Assembly: GCA_021200895.1 (NCBI GenBank)
Contig: JAJQFX010000013.1
Location: forward strand, 1-16,751
DNA from: Clostridiales bacterium
GTDB taxonomy: Bacteria; Bacillota; Clostridia; Oscillospirales; Oscillospiraceae
Reading direction: 5' to 3'
DNA: 16,751 nucleotides
Of the stretch, positions 1-6,206 are shown piece by piece (the stretch's first letter is position 1; every line of letters begins with the position of its first letter). Under the pieces are notes generated by a model, which was not told the DNA's origin, made no database searches, and saw nothing but the letters and a program-made list of their open reading frames with translations. Position numbers and translations under genes: made by a program.

Positions 1-2296
1 GTACCAGCTTGGCCGGGAAACAGACCGTGTCGGAGGCCACATATTGCAGCCCCTGTTCATAAATTTTACGGGAGCTTTTGTGGGAGAACCTCACTTGATA
101 GCCCAGCGCCCGGAAGAAGGTGCTCCAGAAGGGCATACTGTCCCAGAACTCCAGCACCCTGGGCAGGCCGATGACCTCCCCCCTGTCCGGGGCGGCCTGA
201 TGATACGGATAATCCTGAAACAGCAGCGCTTCCCGCTCTGTAAACAGGTCTGCCGGTTTATCCTTCCCTGCGTTCACAGCAGTGGAGCCGTTCTGCGCCT
301 CCGCCGCTCCCTTCTCGCACCGGTTGCCGGAAATCCATTGTTTTCCGGTGGAGAAGCGGACGATGGTGCGACTGCACCGGTTGCCGCAGCCCAGGCAGGG
401 CACGCCGGTCTGCGTCTCATAAGAGAAATGCTCCACCGCATCAAAGCCAATGAAGGAAGATGTGCTGCCGTGACCGTAGCCGGATTCCGTCACCTGCCGT
501 TTCACCGCCAGAGCCGCACCGATGGCGCCCATCTCGCCGGGGTAGGGAGCCAGCTTCACCTCTGCGCCCAGATATTCCTCCAGCGCCCGCAGCACCGCCC
601 GGTTACGGAAGGTGCCGCCCTGCACCACAATGCAGTCCCCCAGCTGGGCGGTGTTGGAGATGCGCACCACCTTGGTGAACACGTTCTCAATGATGGAACG
701 GCAAAGTCCAGCCATAATGTCGTCCGGGCCTTTGCCCCGCCGCTGCTCGTTGATGATGGTGCTGTTCATAAACACGGTGCAGCGGCTGCCCAGTTTGGCC
801 GGAGCCTTTGAGCGGAACGCCGCCTCCGCGATCTCCTCCACCGGGAGGTTCAGGTTCACCGCGAAATTTTCCAGAAAGGAGCCGCACCCGGAGGAGCAGG
901 CTTCGTTCAGCATGATGTTGGTGATGATGCCGTCCTCCAGCCAGATGGCCTTCATGTCCTGCCCGCCGATATCCAGCAGGAAGGTGGCCTCTGGGTAGTA
1001 CTGAGTGCAGCCCATGGCGTGGGCCACGGTCTCTACGGTGTGGTAGTCCGCGCCAAATGCCTGGGCCAGCAGCTGCTCGCCGTAGCCTGTGGTGCCCAGG
1101 CCCAGAACGGTCAACTTGACGCCTTGGGCATCATACTTCCGCTTGAGGGCGTTCAGACCGTCCCGCACCACCAGCAAAGGCTCCCCCTTGTTGTTCGCGT
1201 AAAAACGGTCAATGACTCGCTCCTCCTCGTCCAGCAGGACGAACTTGGAGGTAGTGCTGCCGGAGTCGATGCCCAGCCAGACCCGCAGCTCCCCGTTCAC
1301 CGGCATCGGCTGGCACAGGTCTTTCAGTTCCCGGTCATGCCGCGCCTGAAACCGCTGCTGTTCCTCCAGAGAAGGGAAAAAGGGCTTTTGAACACCCTCA
1401 TCGGCGTTGGAAGCCTCCTCTGACTGCGCCAACCGTTCCAGCAGTTCCGCCAGGGTGGCTACGTCCTCCTCATTGGGGAAAAGCTGGTCAATGGCGATGG
1501 CCGTGCCGTAGGCCACGATAGTTTCCGGATGCTCCGGGCGGACAATGTCGTTTTCCGTCAGGTGCAGCCGCTGGGCAAACACTTGCACCAGGGTGGGGTG
1601 AAAGGTCAGAGGGCCGCCTTCAAAAATGATAGGGGCTGTCAATTCCAGCCCCTGGGCAAGTCCTCCGATGGTCTGCTTCACGATGGCGTGGAAGGTAGAG
1701 AGGGCAATATCTTCCTTCCGGGCGCCGGAGAGGAGCAGCGGCTGGATGTCCGTCTTGGCGAACACGCCGCACCGGCCGGAGATGTCGTAAACTGTGCGCC
1801 CCCGTTCCGCCAGGGCTTCAAACTGCTCCGGCTCTACGTTCAGCAGCGCCGCCACCTCGTCAATGAATGCGCCGGTGCCCCCGGCGCAGCTGCCGTTCAT
1901 CCGCATATCCGAGGTCTGGAGCTGCCCCTTTTGCTCGTCATAGTGGAAGAACACCACCTTTGCGTCCTGCCCGCCCAGTTCCACAGCGGTTTTCACATTG
2001 GGGTACAGCGCCCGGACGGCGGCGGAGTTGGCCACCACCTCCTGTATGTAAGGGACACCCAGCTTTTGGGCGATGGGTTTGCCGCCGGAACCACAGACCG
2101 CCCCGCGAAATCGCTCTGCGGGGAATTGTTCCGCCGCCTCCCGCAGCAGCTTTTCCACTGTCTCCTGCTGCCTGGCGTTGTGCCGCACATAGCGGGCGTG
2201 GAGCATTTCCCCGGTTTCCGGGTCGGTGACGACCACCTTGACGGTTGTGGAACCCACGTCAATTCCAAGGCGAAGGGTTTTATCTGTCTCTTCCAC
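1..2296 (-). CDS. Large tandem-ASKHA activase-like protein with DUF2229 (possible plasmalogen synthase PlsA-like), 3' end outside window
   Basis: The frame is open from a GTG at 2296 to the left edge, giving about 765 residues of a longer protein. The start is chosen because AAAGGAAG lies 7 nt upstream. Two BcrAD/BadFG ATPase domains are seen. The first has LGIDVGSTTVK (10-20), LGGQDAK (107-113) and cysteines C137 and C176. The second begins near W340 (LGIDSGSTTS) and has a DIGGQD motif, C467 and C506. In activases such as HgdC the two cysteines ligate a [4Fe-4S] cluster at the dimer interface. A Cys-rich linker follows (from C634, then GNRCEKG), and DUF2229 starts near residue 702. Family members of this architecture are large, often near 1400 residues, and carry a dehydratase-like C-terminal part. 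The anaerobic plasmalogen synthase PlsA is, as I recall, of this type. The gene lies 24 bp after an acyltransferase gene, which supports a lipid role. The exact reaction is inference. Confidence 0.85.
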   Translation of the reverse strand, partial: MEETDKTLRLGIDVGSTTVKVVVTDPETGEMLHARYVRHNARQQETVEKLLREAAEQFPAERFRGAVCGSGGKPIAQKLGVPYIQEVVANSAAVRALYPNVKTAVELGGQDAKVVFFHYDEQKGQLQTSDMRMNGSCAGGTGAFIDEVAALLNVEPEQFEALAERGRTVYDISGRCGVFAKTDIQPLLLSGARKEDIALSTFHAIVKQTIGGLAQGLELTAPIIFEGGPLTFHPTLVQVFAQRLHLTENDIVRPEHPETIVAYGTAIAIDQLFPNEEDVATLAELLERLAQSEEASNADEGVQKPFFPSLEEQQRFQARHDRELKDLCQPMPVNGELRVWLGIDSGSTTSKFVLLDEEERVIDRFYANNKGEPLLVVRDGLNALKRKYDAQGVKLTVLGLGTTGYGEQLLAQAFGADYHTVETVAHAMGCTQYYPEATFLLDIGGQDMKAIWLEDGIITNIMLNEACSSGCGSFLENFAVNLNLPVEEIAEAAFRSKAPAKLGSRCTVFMNSTIINEQRRGKGPDDIMAGLCRSIIENVFTKVVRISNTAQLGDCIVVQGGTFRNRAVLRALEEYLGAEVKLAPYPGEMGAIGAALAVKRQVTESGYGHGSTSSFIGFDAVEHFSYETQTGVPCLGCGNRCSRTIVRFSTGKQWISGNRCEKGAAEAQNGSTAVNAGKDKPADLFTEREALLFQDYPYHQAAPDRGEVIGLPRVLEFWDSMPFWSTFFRALGYQVRFSHKSSRKIYEQGLQYVASDTVCFPAKLV

Positions 2297-2320
2297 AACG
2301 ATACTTCCTTTCTGTGCGGG

Positions 2321-3193
2321 TCAGTCACCCTGCGGCGGCTGCGGAATCCAGCCGGCAATGTCGCTCTCGTCAAAGTCATAGGTCAGCTTCTCTCCGTAGG
2401 CTTGCTCATAGGCGGCCACCTTCTGCCGGTAGTCCTGCGCCATCATTTCCTCGCTGTTCTCCCGGTCGCTTTTGGCCGGGTCTGGAAAGATGGGCGGGAG
2501 AATATGCATGACATACCGGGTCTTGTGGAACTGGTCGTTCTCCTGCCCCGGCAAGTCCCGAATCTCCACAAAGCAGGAGACGATGGGGACACGGTTGACG
2601 GCGGCGTAATAGTATGCCCCCCGCTTGGGCGGCCGTGGCTTCCGGTAATGGAACCACATCTCCTGCTCCGGGTAAATCAGCACTGCGTGGCCCTGTTCCA
2701 GCCGCTCGTGGAGCATGGGGCCGAAGTGCTTGCGGAGATAGGTGGTGCTGCCTGACAGGGGGATGATGTCCTCATGATTCATCAAAAAGCCGATCCACCC
2801 CTTCATGGCCAGGTTCATCTCCTGGCTGACCATGAAAAGCCGCCGATAGCCCGCTTTGTTGATGGCGTAGCGCACAGCTGTGTTGTCCAGGGGGCTAAAG
2901 TGATTGCTGGTCACGATGACTCCGCCGTGAACTTCGGCAAGGTTCTCCAGCCCCTCAATTTTGGTGTCTCGGTTCAAGAACCTGGTGGCGGTGTCTGTCA
3001 GCGCCCGGGCGCAGACGTTGCAGAACCGATAGCCGAAGGTCTTGTAATTGTCCAGAAAATGCCGGGTGACGGCCTCCTGCTCCTCCCTGGGCAGGGCGGG
3101 GTCGTCCACCTCTACCTTACAGTTCAGGTCTCCCCGCTCGGCGGCAGCACGCATATTGGCCACTACCTGCGCTTTGTCTCCTCCGATTAACAT
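2321..3193 (-). CDS. PlsC-like lysophospholipid acyltransferase
   Basis: This 290-residue protein has the acyltransferase NHxxxxD motif as NHFSPLDN (H98, D103), a YPEQE block (174-178) in the place of the usual FPEG, and conserved spacing typical of 1-acyl-glycerol-3-phosphate acyltransferases. It should transfer an acyl chain to a lysolipid at the inner membrane face. The ATG at 3193 is preferred over an in-frame ATG at 3250 because it overlaps the upstream stop (ATGTTAA) and is preceded by GGGGAG 11 nt away. It has no clear membrane segment, so it is probably peripheral. It follows two glycosyltransferase genes and precedes the activase-like gene, so glycolipid or plasmalogen assembly is a reasonable setting. 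The true acceptor is unknown. Confidence 0.85.
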   Translation of the reverse strand: MLIGGDKAQVVANMRAAAERGDLNCKVEVDDPALPREEQEAVTRHFLDNYKTFGYRFCNVCARALTDTATRFLNRDTKIEGLENLAEVHGGVIVTSNHFSPLDNTAVRYAINKAGYRRLFMVSQEMNLAMKGWIGFLMNHEDIIPLSGSTTYLRKHFGPMLHERLEQGHAVLIYPEQEMWFHYRKPRPPKRGAYYYAAVNRVPIVSCFVEIRDLPGQENDQFHKTRYVMHILPPIFPDPAKSDRENSEEMMAQDYRQKVAAYEQAYGEKLTYDFDESDIAGWIPQPPQGD

Positions 3194-4155
3194 ACACGAA
3201 TTTTCTCCCCTTTTTCTCCCATTTTGCGGAAGGTGACGGGCTGTTTGCACACTTCCGGCCCCTTGCGCACCATGTTGCCCAGGCAGGTGCGGTCAGACAG
3301 CTTCTGCTCCTCTGAATAAGTCTCCTTATGGCGCACAATGTCCTCATAGAAGGGGGAAACCTTAGCGCAGCGCCAGAAATACTCTTCATAGGGGATATTG
3401 TCGTAGCACCAGGGCTTCTGGAACAGGTTATAGTGAATCAGGTTGGGATGCTCCAATGTCGCACCCGTTCCCCCGCCCTCCGGCGGCATGGCGTCCCAGC
3501 CCTCGTCCAGGTAGACGATGCTGCCGCTGCACATGGCGTTAAAATAGTCCTGATCCGGGGCGAGGCAGTCAAAGTGATACGTTTGGAGCAGTTGAAGGAA
3601 GTGGCTGGAGAAGCCTACCTCCCGCATTTTCTTCAGGTTCATCACCAGGATGCCGGAGTTGATATATTGGTCGATGGGGACACCCACGGCACCCTCCACA
3701 TACTCTACCAGCTCGGGCACCGGGGTGATGGAGCGGTCGGCGCAGGCGGCGATGATGTTATCCCCCAGTTCGGTCTGGAACAGCTGGGAGATGTCACCCG
3801 GCACCACAATGTCGCTGTCCAGATATACCCCCTTGTCGTACTCAGGAAACAGGTCGGCAATAAAGAGCCGAAAATAGATCGTCAGTGTAAAGTAATCGCA
3901 CCGCAATCTATTCTCGGCTCGGTCTGTGATACCTGCCAGTTTATCTTTCATGGGAAGGAACCGTATCTGGAAGGGCGGCTTTACATCGGCGGAGAGCTTC
4001 TTTTGGCTCTCCTCGGTCAAATCCTCATGGAGGACGATGATTTCATAAGTGTAGGACTTGGATGCATTTTCCATCATGGAGCGAATTGCGCAGTCCAGAT
4101 AGGGGGCATAACTTTCGTCTACGGTGAAAAAAATCGGTATTTTGTCCTGTTTCAT
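3187..4155 (-). CDS. Glycosyltransferase family 8 (second of two)
   Basis: This 322-residue GT8 protein opens with a Rossmann-like strand (IPIFFTVDESYAPYL) that binds the nucleotide sugar. It has the metal-binding DxD as YLDSD (D113, D115), NSGILVMNL near 166-174 and a C-terminal HYNLFQKPW block, all hallmarks of retaining GT8 galactosyl/glucosyltransferases. The start at 4155 overlaps the previous stop as ATGA and has AAAGGA 8 nt upstream. The alternative ATG three codons earlier would lie inside that site. It is translationally coupled to another GT8 gene upstream and an acyltransferase gene downstream. It probably acts in the cytoplasm on a lipid-linked acceptor. Donor sugar and acceptor cannot be told from the sequence. 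Confidence 0.9.
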   Translation of the reverse strand: MKQDKIPIFFTVDESYAPYLDCAIRSMMENASKSYTYEIIVLHEDLTEESQKKLSADVKPPFQIRFLPMKDKLAGITDRAENRLRCDYFTLTIYFRLFIADLFPEYDKGVYLDSDIVVPGDISQLFQTELGDNIIAACADRSITPVPELVEYVEGAVGVPIDQYINSGILVMNLKKMREVGFSSHFLQLLQTYHFDCLAPDQDYFNAMCSGSIVYLDEGWDAMPPEGGGTGATLEHPNLIHYNLFQKPWCYDNIPYEEYFWRCAKVSPFYEDIVRHKETYSEEQKLSDRTCLGNMVRKGPEVCKQPVTFRKMGEKGEKIRVC

Positions 4156-5021
4156 TGTGAGCATCCTTTCATTGCGGTGGTGACATCAGTATACTCCTGG
4201 AAAATGTCATCGTATTCATGCAGTTTCAGCTTTTCATGCACCTGCTGGATTTGCCAGGGCTTCACCGTCAGAGTGTGCAGCCAGGGGAAAAAGCGGAAGC
4301 TGGTGGTGAAATGCTGAAAGACCGTGTCTTGATGCAGCTTGCGCTGCTCGTTATAGGCCCGCCCACATTGTTTCTTGGACTGAGCCAGTTTGTTGATGGC
4401 AGACTGATCCGGCATGAACATCCGCCTGTCACGGCACATGGCCCGGCACTGGGCAAACAGACCGGTCTCCCGGATGCGCCCCAGGTTCAGCAGCAGCACG
4501 CCGGAGTTGACGTAGTCCATGTGGAGCAGGTTCCTTCGGAAGAACCACCGCCCATAGTAGTCCGGCGCGCCTGCCAGTTCGCAGCCGTCCATGTCCTGGT
4601 GATAGAACGTGCTGTAATCCCTCCGGCACAGCACATCGTTGTCCAGGTACAGGATGCGCTCCGGCAGCTCCGGCACTTCGTCGGCAAACAGCCGCAGCAT
4701 ACAGCAGGGGGTGAACCGGGTTTCCAAATTAGCCGTAGGCGGCTCCGCCTGAAAGAGGTTGGTCGCGTCAATTCGTGTAACGGTACTGCTTCTATTCTGC
4801 CGCTTGACATAGGAATCCAGGTACTGGACGGTACCCTGGGTGACGGGCAGAATTTGCCGCTCTCCCACGGTCAGTTCCATCGTCATCACGAAGATATGCA
4901 GCGGCTCTGCCGTATGTCTGAGCAGCGACAGAACGGACAGAATCAATCCGTCCTCTATATTCCGGTCCCCGCAGTACAGGATGTTGACGCCGTTTTCCGG
5001 TTGGTTATTGTGTTCCATCAT
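4152..5021 (-). CDS. Glycosyltransferase family 8 (first gene of lipid operon)
   Basis: This 289-residue protein is diverged from the next gene but has the same GT8 layout. VNILYCGDRNIEDGLILSV lies near the N-terminus, ERILYLDNDVL carries the DxD (D127, D129), NSGVLLLNL follows, and HTLTVKPW ends the catalytic core. The start is placed at the tandem ATG ATG (5021/5018) with AGAGGG about 9 nt upstream. A longer in-frame start at 5132 would begin upstream of the predicted -10 box and is rejected. It is the promoter-proximal gene of a four-gene operon (GT8, GT8, acyltransferase, activase-like). Two different GT8 enzymes in a row suggest stepwise addition of two sugars to one lipid, which is inference. 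Confidence 0.88.
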   Translation of the reverse strand: MMEHNNQPENGVNILYCGDRNIEDGLILSVLSLLRHTAEPLHIFVMTMELTVGERQILPVTQGTVQYLDSYVKRQNRSSTVTRIDATNLFQAEPPTANLETRFTPCCMLRLFADEVPELPERILYLDNDVLCRRDYSTFYHQDMDGCELAGAPDYYGRWFFRRNLLHMDYVNSGVLLLNLGRIRETGLFAQCRAMCRDRRMFMPDQSAINKLAQSKKQCGRAYNEQRKLHQDTVFQHFTTSFRFFPWLHTLTVKPWQIQQVHEKLKLHEYDDIFQEYTDVTTAMKGCSQ

Positions 5022-5079
5022 GGCTATATACCCTCTGCCCGCTCCGCAGGTGCCTCTCCCCGGCTGGAGCAATTTAACG

Positions 5080-5095
5080 TGCGACATATATTGCA
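5080..5095. promoter_or_regulatory. Operator palindrome A (lipid operon, downstream of -10)
   Basis: TGCGACATATATTGCA is one of seven copies of a 16-bp near-palindrome found in this region only. It lies where transcription of the lipid operon would start, a classic repressor position. Confidence 0.7.
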
Positions 5096-5102
5096 CAGTA
5101 TC

Positions 5103-5132
5103 ATTATACCCCCTTGAGCAGGCGTTTATCAA
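5103..5132 (-). promoter_or_regulatory. Sigma-70 promoter of the glycosyltransferase/lipid operon
   Basis: On the minus strand TTGATA (5132-5127) is separated by 18 bp from a perfect TATAAT (5108-5103), about 80 bp before the first GT8 start codon. A palindromic site lies 9 bp upstream of the -35 and another 7 bp downstream of the -10. Confidence 0.8.
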
Positions 5133-5141
5133 TGGACAAAA

Positions 5142-5157
5142 TTCAACAAGTGTCGCA
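5142..5157. promoter_or_regulatory. Operator palindrome B (lipid operon, upstream of -35)
   Basis: TTCAACAAGTGTCGCA, on the minus strand TGCGACACTTGTTGAA, matches the shared operator consensus with one weaker arm. It lies 9 bp upstream of the lipid operon -35, and its centre is 62 bp from the centre of operator A. Confidence 0.65.
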
Positions 5158-5204
5158 AAACGGCAGCTGCTGACTGTACCGGGATGGGCGCGTCAGACGC
5201 ATCG

Positions 5205-5248
5205 CAAAAAATACAGCGAGGCTAAATCCTCCTCGGAGGTGGCCTCGC
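5205..5248 (-). terminator. Intrinsic terminator of the tetR-family gene
   Basis: On the minus strand a GCGAGGC/GCCTCGC stem (5248-5242 with 5222-5216) encloses an inner CCTCC/GGAGG stem and is followed by TGTATTTTTT. It lies 12 bp after the regulator's stop codon and separates it from the lipid operon promoter, which reads in the same direction. Confidence 0.85.
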
Positions 5249-5259
5249 AAATTGGGAAA

Positions 5260-5820
5260 TCAGGCTTCCTGCGTCATTTCAGGCAGATACCAGTTGTTGA
5301 ACATGGTCTTGATAACGTCCAACAGGTCTTCATCCGACAGCGCATCCTTGCTTTGCAGGTTGCTCGATATGGCGTGAAAAATACCATAAAAATAAATGTC
5401 CATGATGATGCGCTTTTTGGGTGTTGCGTCATGCTCCTGGTTCATATGGTTCGTGATGTTTTCCTTGATTTTCCGCAGAAAATGGGAGCGGTTCTGTTCA
5501 GACACCAGGATTGCAACGCGCTCTTTGTTTTGCTGAAAACAGTTGGTGACCACTTCAAAGAATTTACTATCGCTGGGGAATTGCTCTGCGCCGCACGCTT
5601 TCAGCGCATTGTTTACACCTTGCAGGATTCCATCTTCTGCATATTCCATCAGCGCATAGACATCCTCAAAGTAGCGGTAGAAGGTCGTGCGGCTATATCC
5701 GGCAAGAGAAGTGATTTCCCGAATGGTGATTCGGTTGATACTTTTCCCCTTTGCTAATTGAAAAAATGCATCGATAAAAGCTTCCCTTGTCGCATCAGTG
5801 ACTTCCGGCTGTTTTCTCAT
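5260..5820 (-). CDS. TetR/AcrR-family transcriptional repressor
   Basis: This is a 186-residue protein of normal TetR length. Its N-terminal helix-turn-helix domain (about 8-55) reads FQLAKGKSINRITIREI, then GYSRTTFYRYFED, the conserved TetR pattern. The C-terminal part is a variable helical ligand-binding domain with no recognisable ligand signature. The ATG at 5820 has AGGGGG about 11 nt upstream. Its promoter spacer contains one of the seven palindromes, so autorepression is likely. It sits between an ABC exporter operon that diverges from it and a lipid operon downstream that reads in the same direction, and both carry the same palindromes, so it is the obvious candidate to bind them. The inducer may be a substrate of the exporter or a membrane-active compound (inference). 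Confidence 0.92.
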   Translation of the reverse strand: MRKQPEVTDATREAFIDAFFQLAKGKSINRITIREITSLAGYSRTTFYRYFEDVYALMEYAEDGILQGVNNALKACGAEQFPSDSKFFEVVTNCFQQNKERVAILVSEQNRSHFLRKIKENITNHMNQEHDATPKKRIIMDIYFYGIFHAISSNLQSKDALSDEDLLDVIKTMFNNWYLPEMTQEA

Positions 5821-5880
5821 AAATGTGTACGCCCCCTGAACCTGTTTTTATAACGAGTCTGCGGTTCCATTTCAATCATA

Positions 5881-5909
5881 ATTATACAACAGATGTCGCC
5901 AAGAAGCAA
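5881..5909 (-). promoter_or_regulatory. Promoter of the tetR-family gene
   Basis: On the minus strand TTGCTT (5909-5904) is separated by exactly 17 bp from a perfect TATAAT (5886-5881), some 60 bp before the regulator ATG. Operator C fills most of the spacer, so binding there would block RNA polymerase. Confidence 0.8.
5885..5900. promoter_or_regulatory. Operator palindrome C (inside tetR promoter)
   Basis: TACAACAGATGTCGCC matches the shared palindrome, with one changed base at the end. It overlaps the edge of the tetR -10 box and the spacer. Confidence 0.7.
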
Positions 5910-5923
5910 GTAAAAAAGTTGAG

Positions 5924-5939
5924 TGCGACATTTGTTGCA
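5924..5939. promoter_or_regulatory. Operator palindrome D (exporter P1, upstream)
   Basis: TGCGACATTTGTTGCA is one of the best palindromic copies. It lies 9 bp upstream of the P1 -35 and 14 bp behind the divergent tetR -35, so it could affect both promoters. Confidence 0.75.
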
Positions 5940-5948
5940 AATTGTTGC

Positions 5949-5977
5949 TTGATAATTAGCAGAGAGTGTGATAGAGT
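5949..5977 (+). promoter_or_regulatory. Exporter promoter P1
   Basis: TTGATA (5949-5954), a 17-bp spacer and TAGAGT (5972-5977) preceded by TGA, which gives an extended -10. The -10 is weak by itself, but the box positions are conserved in the duplicated copy P2. Confidence 0.55.
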
Positions 5978-5982
5978 GATAA

Positions 5983-5998
5983 TACAACAGATGTCGCA
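5983..5998. promoter_or_regulatory. Operator palindrome E (exporter P1, downstream)
   Basis: TACAACAGATGTCGCA begins 5 bp after the P1 -10 and would cover the start point. Its centre is 59 bp from that of operator D. Confidence 0.72.
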
Positions 5999-6075
5999 GA
6001 AAGTTTTTTCTGGGTTACAAACCGCAAAAAATGCTTTTATCAGGCTCTTTTGCCGAAATGTACAGCGCTTTATTG

Positions 6076-6091
6076 CGCGACATTTGTTGCA
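6076..6091. promoter_or_regulatory. Operator palindrome F (exporter P2, upstream)
   Basis: CGCGACATTTGTTGCA lies 9 bp before the P2 -35. It differs from operator D only in the first base. Confidence 0.75.
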
Positions 6092-6100
6092 ATTTGTGGC

Positions 6101-6129
6101 TTGATGATTAGCAGAAAGTGTGGTAGAGT
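6101..6129 (+). promoter_or_regulatory. Exporter promoter P2
   Basis: TTGATG (6101-6106), 17 bp and TAGAGT (6124-6129) preceded by TGG, aligned base for base with P1 at an offset of 152 bp. P2 is the promoter nearest to the first exporter gene. Confidence 0.55.
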
Positions 6130-6134
6130 GACAA

Positions 6135-6150
6135 TACGACAAATGTCGCA
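6135..6150. promoter_or_regulatory. Operator palindrome G (exporter P2, downstream)
   Basis: TACGACAAATGTCGCA is a near-perfect palindrome starting 5 bp after the P2 -10. Its centre is 59 bp from that of operator F. Confidence 0.75.
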
Positions 6151-6154
6151 AAGC

Positions 6155-6170
6155 GAATCCAAACGGATTC
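6155..6170 (+). other. Short stem-loop in exporter 5' leader
   Basis: GAATCC-AAAC-GGATTC gives a perfect 6-bp stem with a 4-nt loop right after operator G and before the AGGAGG site. It may protect the mRNA 5' end or be incidental. No T-run follows, so it is not a terminator. Confidence 0.35.
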
Positions 6171-6206
6171 ATTCAACCCATCCATTCCATGACAGGAGGA
6201 ATTTCA

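Larger units (their letters stand above)
5924..6000 (+). repeat. Promoter-operator module, copy 1
   Basis: This 77-bp segment (operator D, P1, operator E) aligns without gaps to 6076-6152, with 67 of 77 bases the same by eye. The 75 bp between the copies are not obviously related, so this is an old direct duplication of a whole regulated promoter. Confidence 0.85.
6076..6152 (+). repeat. Promoter-operator module, copy 2
   Basis: Second copy of the 77-bp module (operator F, P2, operator G), 152 bp downstream of copy 1. The ten differences lie at scattered positions, while the spacing of boxes and palindromes is unchanged, which suggests selection on the layout. Confidence 0.85.

Noticed and set aside
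1529..2755. A 408-codon plus-strand open frame over the activase and acyltransferase genes
   Set aside because: The minus strand carries clear ASKHA and NHxxxxD motifs there. The plus-strand product has no recognisable domain and crosses two real genes.
4840..5757. A 305-codon plus-strand open frame across the GT8 start, its promoter and the tetR gene
   Set aside because: It spans a terminator, a promoter and two operators and lies antisense to a well-defined TetR protein.
5885..6150. A short CRISPR-like array
   Set aside because: The repeats are palindromes of alternating orientation, with unequal spacing tied to promoter boxes, so they are operators and not CRISPR repeats.
5823..6172. Small open frames of 93 and 96 codons on both strands between tetR and the exporter
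   Set aside because: They are made of the repeated operator and promoter modules, have no ribosome binding site and give no protein pattern.
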